DNA from: Clostridiales bacterium
GTDB taxonomy: Bacteria; Bacillota; Clostridia; Christensenellales; Borkfalkiaceae
Direction of reading: 5' to 3'
Length of the DNA stretch: 64,000 nt
Assembly (NCBI GenBank): GCA_015069295.1
Contig: SVIW01000007.1
Coordinates: 38,238 to 102,237, forward strand
The notes below the pieces were generated by a model. The model searched no databases. It had not been told where the DNA came from and worked only from the letters and a program-made list of their open reading frames with translations. The translations under genes and the position numbers were made by a program. Position 1 is the first letter of the stretch, and every line of letters starts with the position of its first letter. Shown here piece by piece: positions 35,214 to 44,873 of this stretch.

Positions 35214-37352
35214 TTAGGTAATACGGTGGACTTCGTATATCCGCCTATCCCCCTCCATCCGCTTGATGAGTTGGTCGACTTCGGAAATATCCGTTAGGGA
35301 GATGGACGCTTCTAAAATCGCGTCGCGGTTTTTATCGATTCTGCCGTTGACTGCCGTAATCGAAAGCTTCATTTCGGAAACGACGAAGGAAAGCACGGAC
35401 AACGCCGCGCCTTGGTCGGTGGCACGGATTGCAATATTGGCATTGTAGCGCTGTTTTGCGCCCGCCGCCACTTGCCATTCGGCAGGTAATAACCGCAGTT
35501 GCTCGACTCCCTTTACGTTCGGGCAGTCGTGGCGGTGGATAACCACCCCTCTGCCGCGCGAGGTATACCCTACGATGCGGTCGCCCGGAACGGGAGAACA
35601 ACAACCCGCAAAGCGTACCAACATACCCGCTTGTCCGTTGACGAGCACGCCGCCCGGCGTTCTGCCACCGCCGTCGCCCGCGTGGACCTCGAACGCCATC
35701 GGCGTTTCTTTGCGGTAATAATCAATCAGTTTGAACAGGATTTGGTTGACGGAAATCGAGCCGTAGCCCACCGCCGCAAACATTTCGTCCTGTTCGCCAA
35801 ACGAGAAACGTTCGGAAATGCGTTTGAAACTTTCGTCCGTAAGCAAGGTGGAAAGGGTAAAGCCCTTTTTCTTTGCCTCGTCTTCCAATTTGATTTGCCC
35901 GATACGGATATTTTCTTCTTTTAATTCGTTGCGGTAAAACTGTTTAATCTTCGCCTTTGCGGACGAGGATTTTATGAATTTCAACCAATCGCGCGAAGGT
36001 CCTTTCGAGTTGGGCGAAGTGATAATCTCTACCACGTCCCCCACTTCCAGCGTAGTCGTCAGCGGCACGATTTTCGAATTGACGCGCGCGCCCGTACAAT
36101 GATTGCCGACTTCCGAATGGATTGCGTACGCAAAGTCGACGGGAGTCGCTTCGGGGGGCAGGGAAATGACCTTGCCGCGCGGCGTAAATACCAAAAGCTC
36201 GTGGCTGTACAATTCCGTTTTTAAGGCGCTGATAAACTCTTTCGAGTCCTTCAAATCGCCCTGCCATTCCATCACTTCGCGAAGCCAAGTCAAGCGGTTT
36301 TCAAAGTTCGTCGCCGCTTCTTCCGTTTTGCCCTCTTTATATTTCCAATGCGCGGCGATACCGAATTCGGCAATACGGTGCATTTCTTCCGTTCGGATTT
36401 GGATTTCGAAGGGCTGACCGTATCTCGTCATAACCGTCGTGTGCAACGACTGGTATTTGTTGGGTTTGGGGGTTGCGATATAGTCTTTGATTCTGCCGGG
36501 AATGGGTTTCCACTTTTCGTGGATTCTGCCCAAAACGGTATAGCATTGCCCGATATCCTTGACGATAACGCGCACCGCTGTTAAATCGTAGATTTGGTCA
36601 AGGGTTTTGCCCTTGTTTTTCATCTTTTTGTAAATCGAATAGAAGTGTTTGGGTCTGCCGAATACTTCGCCCGGCACGCCGTCGCCCCGCATCAGTTCTT
36701 TGATTTCCGCCACGATGCCGTTGACGAATTCTTTTCTCTCCGACAAGCGTTCGCTGATGTTATAGACGAGATATTCGTACGATTCGGGGTCGAGGTATTT
36801 TAAGCACAAGTCTTCCAGTTCGCACTTGATTTGCGAAATACCCAATCGCCCTGCAAGCGGCGCGTAGATGTCCAGCGTTTCGCTTGCCATACGCTGTTGG
36901 CGCTCAAAAGAAAGAAAGTTCAAGGAACGCATATTGTGCAAACGGTCGGCGAGTTTGATAATGATTACCCGCACGTCCTTTGCCATCGCTACGAAAATTT
37001 TACGGAAGTTTTCCGCGTTTTCGTCTTCCTTGGATTTGAAAACGATTTTTTCCAGCTTGGTTACCCCGGCTACGAGATTAAGGACTTCGTCGCCAAACTC
37101 CCGTTTTATATCTTCGGCGGTGGACGAAGTATCCTCGATGACGTCGTGCAAAAGCGCCGCCGCAATCGTTGCCGCGTCCAAGCCGAGCTCCATCAAAATA
37201 TCCGCAACCGCGCAAGGATGAATAAAATACGGTTCGCCCGAAGCGCGCTTTTGGTTGGCGTGCGCTTCTTTCGTGTATTCGTACGCCTTGACGAGCATTT
37301 CCTTATCTTCGCCCGTGTATATCTCTTTAATTTTTTCCAACGTAGTTTCCAT
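35214..37352 (-). CDS. relA: Bifunctional (p)ppGpp synthetase/hydrolase RelA/SpoT
   Basis: 712 residues, standard for the Rel family. The HD hydrolase domain (AALLHDVIEDT, ADRLHNMRSL) is at about 25-190 and the synthetase domain (RIKDYIATPKPNKYQSLHTTV) at about 240-350. A TGS domain at about 390-450 and a C-terminal ACT domain (about 640-710) follow. Both catalytic halves look intact, so it probably makes and degrades the alarmone. It follows recJ by 39 bp. The apt and dtd genes that often flank it are absent. Confidence 0.96.
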   Translation of the reverse strand: METTLEKIKEIYTGEDKEMLVKAYEYTKEAHANQKRASGEPYFIHPCAVADILMELGLDAATIAAALLHDVIEDTSSTAEDIKREFGDEVLNLVAGVTKLEKIVFKSKEDENAENFRKIFVAMAKDVRVIIIKLADRLHNMRSLNFLSFERQQRMASETLDIYAPLAGRLGISQIKCELEDLCLKYLDPESYEYLVYNISERLSERKEFVNGIVAEIKELMRGDGVPGEVFGRPKHFYSIYKKMKNKGKTLDQIYDLTAVRVIVKDIGQCYTVLGRIHEKWKPIPGRIKDYIATPKPNKYQSLHTTVMTRYGQPFEIQIRTEEMHRIAEFGIAAHWKYKEGKTEEAATNFENRLTWLREVMEWQGDLKDSKEFISALKTELYSHELLVFTPRGKVISLPPEATPVDFAYAIHSEVGNHCTGARVNSKIVPLTTTLEVGDVVEIITSPNSKGPSRDWLKFIKSSSAKAKIKQFYRNELKEENIRIGQIKLEDEAKKKGFTLSTLLTDESFKRISERFSFGEQDEMFAAVGYGSISVNQILFKLIDYYRKETPMAFEVHAGDGGGRTPGGVLVNGQAGMLVRFAGCCSPVPGDRIVGYTSRGRGVVIHRHDCPNVKGVEQLRLLPAEWQVAAGAKQRYNANIAIRATDQGAALSVLSFVVSEMKLSITAVNGRIDKNRDAILEASISLTDISEVDQLIKRMEGDRRIYEVHRIT

Positions 37353-37391
37353 AGTGCCTCGTCTTCAAAAATCGGCTGTTTGCCTACACTT

Positions 37392-39716
37392 TCAATTCTT
37401 TTGCAATAAACATACTTTGCGGTAAATGGCAGAATCGGTAAGGTCTGCTTTTACGCCGCGGTATACCGTCAATTTCCCTTCGCCAAACGCCACGAGCCCC
37501 AGCTCTTCAAATACGTTTAAGGCGAAAATAAATTCTCTATGGTCAAAACCCAAGCCGTCGCAAACGCAAGCCAGCTCTTCTGCCGTGTCCCCGCTTAAAT
37601 TGTTAACCTCACGGCGGAGCGCGGAGAAAATATCGAGCAGCGTTTCCCTCGCTACGTCCAAGCCCTCGAACATTTTATACCCGCAAATATCGGCGTTGAC
37701 GAATACCTGCCTACCCGAAAACGCCGCGACGTTATAATCGGAGGGAGTGTCTAAAAAGACGAAAGTAGAAAAGCCCGAAAGGTCTGCGTCCGGCGCAGGC
37801 GAAACGATGAGCTCGTTGGCAAGGTTGCGGGTGGAGGGATAAAACAAATCGCAAGAAAGCCCGTCCAACTCTTCAAACAAGCGCAAGGTGCGGCGGTCGG
37901 ATGCGATTATACATAAACCGTACGCACATTCTTTTCTCTTTTGCGCAATTAGCGATTTTATCTCCTGCGTGGAGAGGAAAACGGGAGAAACCGAAACCGT
38001 TTCCGCATAAGCGCGGGCTATGGAATTGGCAAAAATGCTTTCCGCCGCCCCTCTGCCCGTTCTGCCGTCGTACAGCAAATCGCGCACGTAGCCTTTGATA
38101 TACTCCCTACCGCGGAAGCGGGAAATATTTACCTCGAAGACGAACTGCTTTTTAACGTCGCTTTCGATAATTTTTAAATTTCTTGCGCCCGAAAAATACA
38201 TCAGGTCGATATAATCGCTTTTCACCGACAAATGCGGCGACATATTTTTCACCGGTCGCGCCGTACACGCCCCCGCCGAAAAGGAAAATAACGGACGTCT
38301 GTGCCCTACGCCGTAAGGCTCCATTTCCACCAATTCCCGCGCAAATTTTTCCGAGAAGGGCGAAGAGATTACTTCGCTGACGGGAATGGTCTGTTCGAAA
38401 TCGGAGGGCGTATACGTACGGGAAATTTCCTCGTTTAACGCCGCTTCTAACTCGTCGAATTTATCAAAGCGAATATTGATACCCGCCGCTTGCGCGTGTC
38501 CGCCGAATTCTTCAATCAGGGAAGAGCAGTTTTTCAAGGCGTTGAAAATATTGACGCTTTCGATACTTCTCGCGCTGCCTTTCAGCATATCGCCGTGGTG
38601 TACGAAAAGCAGAGTCGGACGATTGTATTCCTCTGCGATACGGGCGGCGACGATGCCGACGAAGCCTGCGTTCCAGCTTTCGTCAGAAAGCATAATCACG
38701 TTGCCGTACGCGCCCTTTGTAAGCAGTTTTTGCTTTGCAGACGCGTATAATTCGTCGCAGTATTTTTGCCGCTCGGTATTATACATACAAAGCTTGGTGG
38801 ACAGTTCGTAAATTTCCGCCTCACTTTTCGAGATGAACAGACGGAACGCCGCGTACGCGTCCCCCATTCTTCCCGCCGCATTGACGCGGGGCGCGACGTT
38901 AAAGGCAAGCGTTTGCGCCGTAACGCCGTCGTAATTCCTGCCAAGCAAAGTCGCAAAACAAGCGCGAGGGGAATTGTTAAACAGCTTTAACCCCTCCGTT
39001 ACGATATCACGGTTTTCCCCAAGCAAGGGCACGCTGTCCGCAACCGTTGCCAACGCCACGAAATCGAGGTATTGATACGCCGCTTTGCCAATCAGCGCGC
39101 AAGCAAGCTTGAACGCTACTCCCGCACCGCAAAGATTGTCGTAAGGATAGTCGTCGTCGAGTTTGGGGTTGACGATGACGCAATCGGGCAAAATTTCAGG
39201 GAGCTCGTGGTGGTCGGTTACGATGACGTCCGAGCCGAGCTCGTAGATGTATTGCGCTTCTTTGGCGCAAGAAATACCGCAGTCAACGGTAATAAACAGT
39301 TCGGGGTTACATTCGTCGAAGATGCGGTCGACGGATTCAATGGAAAGCCCATACCCGTCGGCGCGTTCGGGAACGTACACGTGCGGCTCGATACCAAAGT
39401 CTTTTAAGGCGTGGTACATAATCGCCGAGGCACAAACGCCGTCCGCGTCATAGTCACCAAAAACGGCAACCGTCCTGCCCTCGTCCCTTGCCTGTTTCAA
39501 TAAATCGACCGCTTCGCGCATACCGCGCATCAAAAACGGGTCAAGGAAGTTCTTTTCCGAGGGGTGCATAAAACGGCGGATTTTTTGCAGAGTGTCTACG
39601 CCGCGGGCGTATAATATCCGCGTAATCTGTTCCGTCAGACCCGACTGTTTCGCAAGAACGGAAATGTTATTTAATTGTTCTTCCGAAAAGGAGTATTCGG
39701 GAACGATTTTTTTCAT
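37392..39716 (-). CDS. recJ: Single-stranded-DNA-specific exonuclease RecJ
   Basis: 774 residues. The DHH domain shows DYDADGVCASAI (about 87) and VTDHHELPEILPDCVIVNP (about 150-170), and the DHHA1 motif is GGHAQAAGINI (about 415). An OB-type domain and a C-terminal extension, common in Firmicute RecJ proteins, complete the length. RecJ degrades 5' single-stranded ends in recombination and repair. It lies between secF and relA in the conserved order, though a terminator precedes it. Confidence 0.94.
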   Translation of the reverse strand: MKKIVPEYSFSEEQLNNISVLAKQSGLTEQITRILYARGVDTLQKIRRFMHPSEKNFLDPFLMRGMREAVDLLKQARDEGRTVAVFGDYDADGVCASAIMYHALKDFGIEPHVYVPERADGYGLSIESVDRIFDECNPELFITVDCGISCAKEAQYIYELGSDVIVTDHHELPEILPDCVIVNPKLDDDYPYDNLCGAGVAFKLACALIGKAAYQYLDFVALATVADSVPLLGENRDIVTEGLKLFNNSPRACFATLLGRNYDGVTAQTLAFNVAPRVNAAGRMGDAYAAFRLFISKSEAEIYELSTKLCMYNTERQKYCDELYASAKQKLLTKGAYGNVIMLSDESWNAGFVGIVAARIAEEYNRPTLLFVHHGDMLKGSARSIESVNIFNALKNCSSLIEEFGGHAQAAGINIRFDKFDELEAALNEEISRTYTPSDFEQTIPVSEVISSPFSEKFARELVEMEPYGVGHRRPLFSFSAGACTARPVKNMSPHLSVKSDYIDLMYFSGARNLKIIESDVKKQFVFEVNISRFRGREYIKGYVRDLLYDGRTGRGAAESIFANSIARAYAETVSVSPVFLSTQEIKSLIAQKRKECAYGLCIIASDRRTLRLFEELDGLSCDLFYPSTRNLANELIVSPAPDADLSGFSTFVFLDTPSDYNVAAFSGRQVFVNADICGYKMFEGLDVARETLLDIFSALRREVNNLSGDTAEELACVCDGLGFDHREFIFALNVFEELGLVAFGEGKLTVYRGVKADLTDSAIYRKVCLLQKN

Positions 39717-39760
39717 AAAATCTACCTGTTTGCCTTTGTTTTGTCGCAGTTTTTAAAAAT

Positions 39761-39800
39761 CAGGGCGGGGTAATCCTAACCGCCTCTACCCCGCCCTGTT
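39761..39800 (-). terminator. Terminator between secF and recJ
   Basis: A perfect 12-bp stem, CAGGGCGGGGTA with TACCCCGCCCTG, loop of 14; minus-strand run ATTTTT follows. It may reduce read-through from secDF into recJ-relA-hisS. Confidence 0.75.
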
Positions 39801-39809
39801 CTTTTTTGC

Positions 39810-40976
39810 TTAGTCTTCGTCGTCTTCCGTTTCTACCGTTTCTTCAATTTCTTCGGTTTCTTCGGATTCTTCTACGACTTCTTCTACTTCTTCCGCCTCT
39901 TCCGTTTCCTCGGTTTCTTCTTCGGAAACTTCAAGTTCTTTGCTTTCCTCGGCTTCTTCACTTCCCTCGGTTTCTTCGGTTTCGTCTTCTACCGATTTGG
40001 ATTTTTTGAACTTGGAGAAAATCTTCTTAATGCGTTCGGAAGTCTTGGACGCGCCCTTATAGGTTTTGCCCTTTGCTTTTGCGTTTGCATCTGCGGGATC
40101 TTTCAACGTCGCAAGCACGTTGGGTGCATACACCAGCGCAATTGCCGCCGAAACCAATACGCCGAGAATCGCGCAAACGCAAGCCCAAGCGATGGACGCG
40201 CCGCCCAAAACGGCAAGCAACGCAAGCCCGATAACGAGTGCCGCCGACATAAACGCAATTTTCTTCGTTGCGATTGCCGAGCAGGAAGCCGCGTCGACTT
40301 CTTCTTCGTTTTCTTCCTGCGTACGGATTTTGTTGAAGTTAAACAATACCATAGCCGCCGCTATCAAGCCCGAAAGCATAATACCATAAAGGGTAGAGTT
40401 GTTTGCGGGAATACGGGTTGCCAAAACGATAGCCGTCGTTGCGCCAAGCGCAAAGAATACGGACAAACAAGCAACGATACCGCGGTCCCATCTGTAACGG
40501 AAGGTTACGTACAAGAACGCCGCTACCGCAAAGACTGCGCCTGCGATAATTGCACGGGTGATATAGCCGCTGGGAACGGATGCAAGCACCGTTTCGCTGC
40601 CGCCCTCCCAAACGATGTCCGCGCCTTCGCTTTCAACCAACGCCTTGGATACTTTGCGAAGCTCTGCTTTTACCTTTTCTACGTCGGTATCTTTGTCAAC
40701 GATATACAGGATTTCGCTTTCTACCGCCATTTCGCCGTATTCTTTATCCAATACCGTAACGTCAAGCTTGTCGAATACTTTGTCGAATTCGTCTTCCAGC
40801 TTTTCCAATTTAGTATCGTAAGCGAACTGGTCGATGGTAACGGTGAGGGTTTTCGCCTCTACCTTGCCGTTAAACCCGACGGTTGCGCCCAGCACGATTG
40901 CCAAAACGAAGAGTACGGAGAATACGCAGGAAAGGACAATGGTAAGAACTTTTGCTTTTGTCTTATTCGTCGTCAT
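39810..40976 (-). CDS. secF: SecF-like protein translocase subunit with a long acidic tail
   Basis: 388 residues. One N-terminal span (about 10-32), a small outer domain (about 40-130) and five further spans (about 130-300) match SecF topology, but classical motifs are weak. Residues about 330-388 are almost entirely Glu, Thr, Ser, Val and Asp, encoded by TTC/TTCT-rich repeats, forming a strongly acidic cytoplasmic tail. SecF works with SecD to pull exported proteins out of the channel using the ion gradient. The frame overlaps secD by 14 bases, so the identity rests on position plus topology. Confidence 0.82.
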   Translation of the reverse strand: MTTNKTKAKVLTIVLSCVFSVLFVLAIVLGATVGFNGKVEAKTLTVTIDQFAYDTKLEKLEDEFDKVFDKLDVTVLDKEYGEMAVESEILYIVDKDTDVEKVKAELRKVSKALVESEGADIVWEGGSETVLASVPSGYITRAIIAGAVFAVAAFLYVTFRYRWDRGIVACLSVFFALGATTAIVLATRIPANNSTLYGIMLSGLIAAAMVLFNFNKIRTQEENEEEVDAASCSAIATKKIAFMSAALVIGLALLAVLGGASIAWACVCAILGVLVSAAIALVYAPNVLATLKDPADANAKAKGKTYKGASKTSERIKKIFSKFKKSKSVEDETEETEGSEEAEESKELEVSEEETEETEEAEEVEEVVEESEETEEIEETVETEDDED

Positions 40977-42531
40977 CTTCGTCGTCCTCCCTTACCAAGC
41001 GATAGTATTTATATTTGTCTTTACTTGCCGAAAGCAATACGTGGTTGATACCGCGCGCCCAGAGCAAATTGCAGAACGCCGCCGTCAATACGCAGATAAC
41101 GAGCTGGCTAGCCATCGCGCCGAAGCCGCCGCAACCGATGAGGAAGAGAAGCGAGCCGAGGAACAATACCGCATAGATATCCACGATACCCCAGAAGGTC
41201 TTTTTATACCCGCCCTTGACGGAAGATTCAACCGTTTTACCAAGGGAGAATTCTTTCTTGATTGCGTTATAAATATAGTATTGCAAAACGTTGACGAGCA
41301 CGAGCCCAAAGAGGAACGCCGCAAGCGAACCGATGGTTACTACGAATACGCCCGACGAACCGAATGCGAAAAGCAAGCTCGTAATGACGAGGTAGCTAAG
41401 CGAGGTGTACGCGCTGACGATGCCGAATCTGCCCATCTTCACGATGCCGAACGCTACGAGCGCAACCAATACCGCAAAGAGCACGACGTACAACCAAACG
41501 AGGGTGTTTTCGCCTGCCACCGCTTCGAACTGACGGATATTGCTGATTTCGAATTCGAGGTCAAAATCGCCGTATTCGATAATGGAATTCATTATAACCG
41601 CCAAAGTTTCCACCATCGTAATATCCGCGTCTTCCGCAAGCGCATACTCAATAGTGCTACCGTTTACCATTTCATGCGTAACGCTGAGCGCGGTTTTATC
41701 ACCCAAAAAGAATCTTAAGAAAGCACTCGCATTTTCACCGAAATCAAACTCCAACGTGGTGGTTTCCGCAGTCGTTTCCGTGCCCGCCTCGGTTGCCGCC
41801 TCCGCCTCTTCGATTGCCGTTTCGTTTTCTTCTACGAACGCCTTGATCATCTCTTTGCCAAGGTCGGTGAAGTTGAACTCAAGATACGCCGCTTCGTAGC
41901 GGGTCTTAACCTTAACCGATTTCAAAACGTCTGCAATCGTTGCGTCGTCGCCGTCCAATTCTTCAATGACTTCGCCGCCCTTTTTAATGGTCATCGTGTC
42001 GGTAAAAGCAAAGGACGAGAAGATTTGCGAAGCCTGCGTAGCCGCGTCGTAGTTCTTACTCGTTTCCGATGCGGGGAGCTGGATACGAAGCGCAATATCG
42101 TCTACGACGGATACGCTGAAATCCGCCAAGCCCTTGTCGGCGTAACGCGCCGAAATTGCTTCCGCCGCTTTGTTGAACGTTTCCAAAAATTCGGGTTCGA
42201 TTTTACCTTCTTCGTCTACGATGCCGTACTCAGCGTCTTTGCTGATATACAAGGTGCCGTGTTTTACGTAGTCCGCCGCGTATTCTTCCGCTTTGTCTTC
42301 TTCCATCATAGACACGTTGGTTTCGTAGTCGGTTTCCGAAACGACTCCCTTCGGATAGTAGTACGCGTAGTACCCCCCGTTCAAATCCATACCCAGATCG
42401 AATTGCATTACCGCCGCGTTCCAGTGCGCAATCCCGCTGACCGGGATAGAGGGAAACGCCGCGAGGAATAACAATCCGAGCATTACGATGGTCAATAACG
42501 TCATTAATACCACCGATTTCTTCTTGCCCAT
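40963..42531 (-). CDS. secD: SecD-like protein translocase subunit
   Basis: 522 residues. An N-terminal span (8-28) is followed by FDLGMDLNGGYYAYYYP, which corresponds to the SecD motif LGLDLxGG, then an outer domain rich in Glu and Ala (about 70-345) and five spans (about 350-500). Sequence conservation is low apart from this motif. Upstream in the same direction are the SCIFF genes and yajC, and downstream secF, the usual export neighbourhood. Confidence 0.86.
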   Translation of the reverse strand: MGKKKSVVLMTLLTIVMLGLLFLAAFPSIPVSGIAHWNAAVMQFDLGMDLNGGYYAYYYPKGVVSETDYETNVSMMEEDKAEEYAADYVKHGTLYISKDAEYGIVDEEGKIEPEFLETFNKAAEAISARYADKGLADFSVSVVDDIALRIQLPASETSKNYDAATQASQIFSSFAFTDTMTIKKGGEVIEELDGDDATIADVLKSVKVKTRYEAAYLEFNFTDLGKEMIKAFVEENETAIEEAEAATEAGTETTAETTTLEFDFGENASAFLRFFLGDKTALSVTHEMVNGSTIEYALAEDADITMVETLAVIMNSIIEYGDFDLEFEISNIRQFEAVAGENTLVWLYVVLFAVLVALVAFGIVKMGRFGIVSAYTSLSYLVITSLLFAFGSSGVFVVTIGSLAAFLFGLVLVNVLQYYIYNAIKKEFSLGKTVESSVKGGYKKTFWGIVDIYAVLFLGSLLFLIGCGGFGAMASQLVICVLTAAFCNLLWARGINHVLLSASKDKYKYYRLVREDDEDDDE

Positions 42532-42585
42532 TGAATAGCCTCCTAATGTGTTTCGGATTTTTTATCCGTGTAACAATACCTTTTT

Positions 42586-42615
42586 ATTATACCTTATTTT
42601 ATACAACCCCGTCAA
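42586..42615 (-). promoter_or_regulatory. Promoter of secD-secF
   Basis: Minus-strand TTGACG (42615-42610), 18-bp spacer, TATAAT (42591-42586). A small hairpin, CGGAT-TTTTT-ATCCG (42554-42568), lies in the leader just before AGGAGG. Confidence 0.8.
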
Positions 42616-42675
42616 GCCATAACGGGGAGCATACGCAATTTTTTTGTCGTTTCGACTATTTTTTTGCCCTGAAAA

Positions 42676-44004
42676 TTACTTTTTCAGCAGCTTTTTCTCC
42701 GCTAAAATGTGCATAGCGCATTCGATACGCTTTTTCATCATCGCGCAGGTCGCCTCGTACGGTTCGTTAATATCGCCGTTGAAGTGGTAGTTATTCGCGC
42801 TGCAACCGCCCGAACAGATGAATTTTGCAAAGCAAGCGTCGCATTTTTTGCGAGTGAACAAGCAGGAATTTTTAAACAGCTCCCGCGTGTCGGGACGGGT
42901 AATCCCCTCGAAAACGCTGCCCATACGGAAGTTCGTATCGCCCGCGAATTGATGGCAGGGATACAAATCGCCGTTTGGCACGACGGAGAAATATTCGTTG
43001 CCCGCACCGCAAGCGGAAACGCGCTTGGAAAGGCAGGGCCCACCCTCTAAATCGACGTTGAAATGGAAGAAATTAAAGCCCTCGCCCTTTTTATAGCGTT
43101 CCAAATACGCCTCGCAGAGGTTTTCGTATTCGGCGGCAATCGCGGGCAAATGCTCGTCGCGGATTTGCAAATCTTCGATTTCGGTTACGACGGGCTCCAT
43201 TGAAATGGAGTCTACGCCCTGATCGGCAATAAACAAAACGTCCTTGGAAAAATCGAGGTTTTTCGCCGTGAACGTGCCGCGGACGTAATAGCTTTTCGTG
43301 CCCCGAAGGGAGATGAATTTTTTGATTTTTTCGATGATAAGGTCGAACGTGCCCTTGCCGTTTATCGATTTTCGAATGGCGTCGTGCACCTCTTTTCTGC
43401 CGTCGAGCGAAAGCACGACGTTTTCCATTTCTTCGTTGAAAAACTGGATAACCTCGTCGTTTAACAAAAGAGCGTTGGTGGTCGTGGTGAACAAGAACTT
43501 TTTACCCGCCTTTTCCCCCGCTTCTTTCGCGTAATAAACGGTGCGCTTTAATACGTCGAGGTTCATCAAGGGCTCGCCGCCGAAAAAGTCCATTTCCAAG
43601 ACCTTTCTCTTGCCGCTGTTGGCGATAAGGAAATCAACCGCCGCTTTCGCCGTTTCAAAGGTCATACTTTCCCGCTTTGCGTGGTATGCGCCCTCGTCGG
43701 CAAAACAGTATCTGCAACGGAAGTTGCAATCGTGGCAGATATGAATACAAAGCGCTTTGACTTCGCTACTCTTTATCGGATAGGAAGAAACCTCTTCTTT
43801 AAAAAGCAAGCCCTCGTCTTTGAGCGCCTGCACGTCGGAGAGAATTTCTTTGATTTGCTCGTCCGTGATATAAGTGATATCGACGGCTTGTCCTTCCTCT
43901 TTCGCTTTTAAATAATCGGCGGTGGGCTTGTCGCATTCGTGCAACGACCCGCTGCCTACGTCGTAAATGTAATTTTTATCTCTATAATTGAATACGTGTA
44001 TCAC
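42676..44004 (-). CDS. scfB: Radical SAM maturase of the SCIFF peptide
   Basis: 442 residues. The start is GTG (44004) with GGGAGGAAG just upstream. The radical SAM cluster motif is CNFRCRYC (about 97). The C-terminal SPASM region has cysteines in CGAGNEY, YPCHQFAG, CDACFAKFICSGGC and the final CAMM. SCIFF maturases form thioether links from Cys sulfur to alpha carbons of nearby residues in the six-cysteine peptide; the precursor gene lies just upstream on the same strand. The role of the mature product in Clostridia is unknown. Confidence 0.92.
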   Translation of the reverse strand: MIHVFNYRDKNYIYDVGSGSLHECDKPTADYLKAKEEGQAVDITYITDEQIKEILSDVQALKDEGLLFKEEVSSYPIKSSEVKALCIHICHDCNFRCRYCFADEGAYHAKRESMTFETAKAAVDFLIANSGKRKVLEMDFFGGEPLMNLDVLKRTVYYAKEAGEKAGKKFLFTTTTNALLLNDEVIQFFNEEMENVVLSLDGRKEVHDAIRKSINGKGTFDLIIEKIKKFISLRGTKSYYVRGTFTAKNLDFSKDVLFIADQGVDSISMEPVVTEIEDLQIRDEHLPAIAAEYENLCEAYLERYKKGEGFNFFHFNVDLEGGPCLSKRVSACGAGNEYFSVVPNGDLYPCHQFAGDTNFRMGSVFEGITRPDTRELFKNSCLFTRKKCDACFAKFICSGGCSANNYHFNGDINEPYEATCAMMKKRIECAMHILAEKKLLKK

Positions 44005-44082
44005 GTCTTCCTCCCGTAGCCAATCAAAGCCGAATGAAATCGGGTTTTTCTTGGCTAAGCGAATTTTCTCAAGACTCGGTTA

Positions 44083-44113
44083 AAAACGGCGTACCGTTAC
44101 AATACGCCGTTTT
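44083..44113 (-). terminator. Terminator/attenuator between scfA and scfB
   Basis: AAAACGGCGTA pairs perfectly with TACGCCGTTTT over a 9-base loop, with TTTTT on the minus strand. Partial termination here would give more precursor peptide than enzyme, as is usual in RiPP operons. A second palindrome, GTCGGATATCCGAC, is at 44134-44147. Confidence 0.75.
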
Positions 44114-44166
44114 CGATCATTTCCTGCGTTATCGTCGGATATCCGACCGTGTTTGCCGAGAAAGAA

Positions 44167-44319
44167 TTATTTGCGTTCGATTTTTTCTTCGCGCGTGATT
44201 CTTTCGCAGGACTGGTTGCCTACCGTGCAGCTCGTTTTGCAAGCGGACTGACAGGTGCTTCTGCATTCGCCGCAGCCGGTAACTTTCTTATCAGCGGGTT
44301 TCGCAATCGTCTTAATCAT
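44167..44319 (-). CDS. scfA: SCIFF precursor peptide (six cysteines in about forty-five residues)
   Basis: 50 residues from ATG at 44319, with AGGAGG eight bases upstream. Cysteines are at 16, 19, 23, 27, 31 and 38 in the segments TGCGECRSTCQSACKT and SCTVGNQSCER, a near-exact match to the known SCIFF core. It is the substrate of the radical SAM enzyme encoded next to it. SCIFF is nearly universal in Clostridia and strongly supports the taxonomic guess. The C-terminal tail is charged (EEKIERK). Confidence 0.95.
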   Translation of the reverse strand: MIKTIAKPADKKVTGCGECRSTCQSACKTSCTVGNQSCERITREEKIERK

Positions 44320-44355
44320 AATCGTCCTCCTGATTGACAGATTTTTCTGCCTTTT

Positions 44356-44384
44356 ATTATACTATACTTTTAGCGAGATTGCAA
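44356..44384 (-). promoter_or_regulatory. Promoter of scfA-scfB
   Basis: Minus-strand TTGCAA (44384-44379), 17-bp spacer, TATAAT (44361-44356), ending about 37 bp before the scfA start codon. Confidence 0.8.
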
Positions 44385-44437
44385 GCGGTTTTTTTAAGTT
44401 TTTTCCGCTTTTGTCGCACAGTTCGACCTTTTTTTCT

Positions 44438-44830
44438 TCAACGGCGAAGATTGACGGCGACGATTCCGCAAACTACGCCGATAAAAAGCGCGGAGAAAAG
44501 CTCGATTGCCAAAAGATAGGAAAAGGAAAAATCTCCGCCGATCGCCGAAAACGCCAGATAGGAAAGCGCGGTAAATAGCAGCGCGATTGCTCCGCCTTTG
44601 AGCCAGCCTTTCTCCCCGCGCACGAACGCGAGCGTGCCGATGGCAATCGCCAACCCCTTCGCCGTTTGATTGATAGGATAAATGATTTTGTGCGGCAGGG
44701 GCGCCATTCGTAAAACGCAGGCGAACAGAATGGTAAACAGCAAGGAAAACGCCAGCGCCAACCCGACGCCTTTGACTATCGTAAATATCGTGCCGCTTTG
44801 CGCGGAATCTCCGTTTTGCATAAAAAACAC
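44438..44830 (-). CDS. Four-span membrane protein, TIGR04086-like
   Basis: 130 residues with four hydrophobic helices (about 18-40, 50-70, 80-100, 105-128). Size, topology and position between yajC and the SCIFF genes fit the TIGR04086 family found in Clostridia near export genes. Its function is unknown; a link to the Sec machinery is inferred only from neighbourhood. It starts 43 bp after yajC ends, in the same direction. Confidence 0.65.
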   Translation of the reverse strand: MFFMQNGDSAQSGTIFTIVKGVGLALAFSLLFTILFACVLRMAPLPHKIIYPINQTAKGLAIAIGTLAFVRGEKGWLKGGAIALLFTALSYLAFSAIGGDFSFSYLLAIELFSALFIGVVCGIVAVNLRR

Positions 44831-44873
44831 CTCCGCTGTATTGTATGCGGAGGCGTTTGGTTTTCAGAACGGA

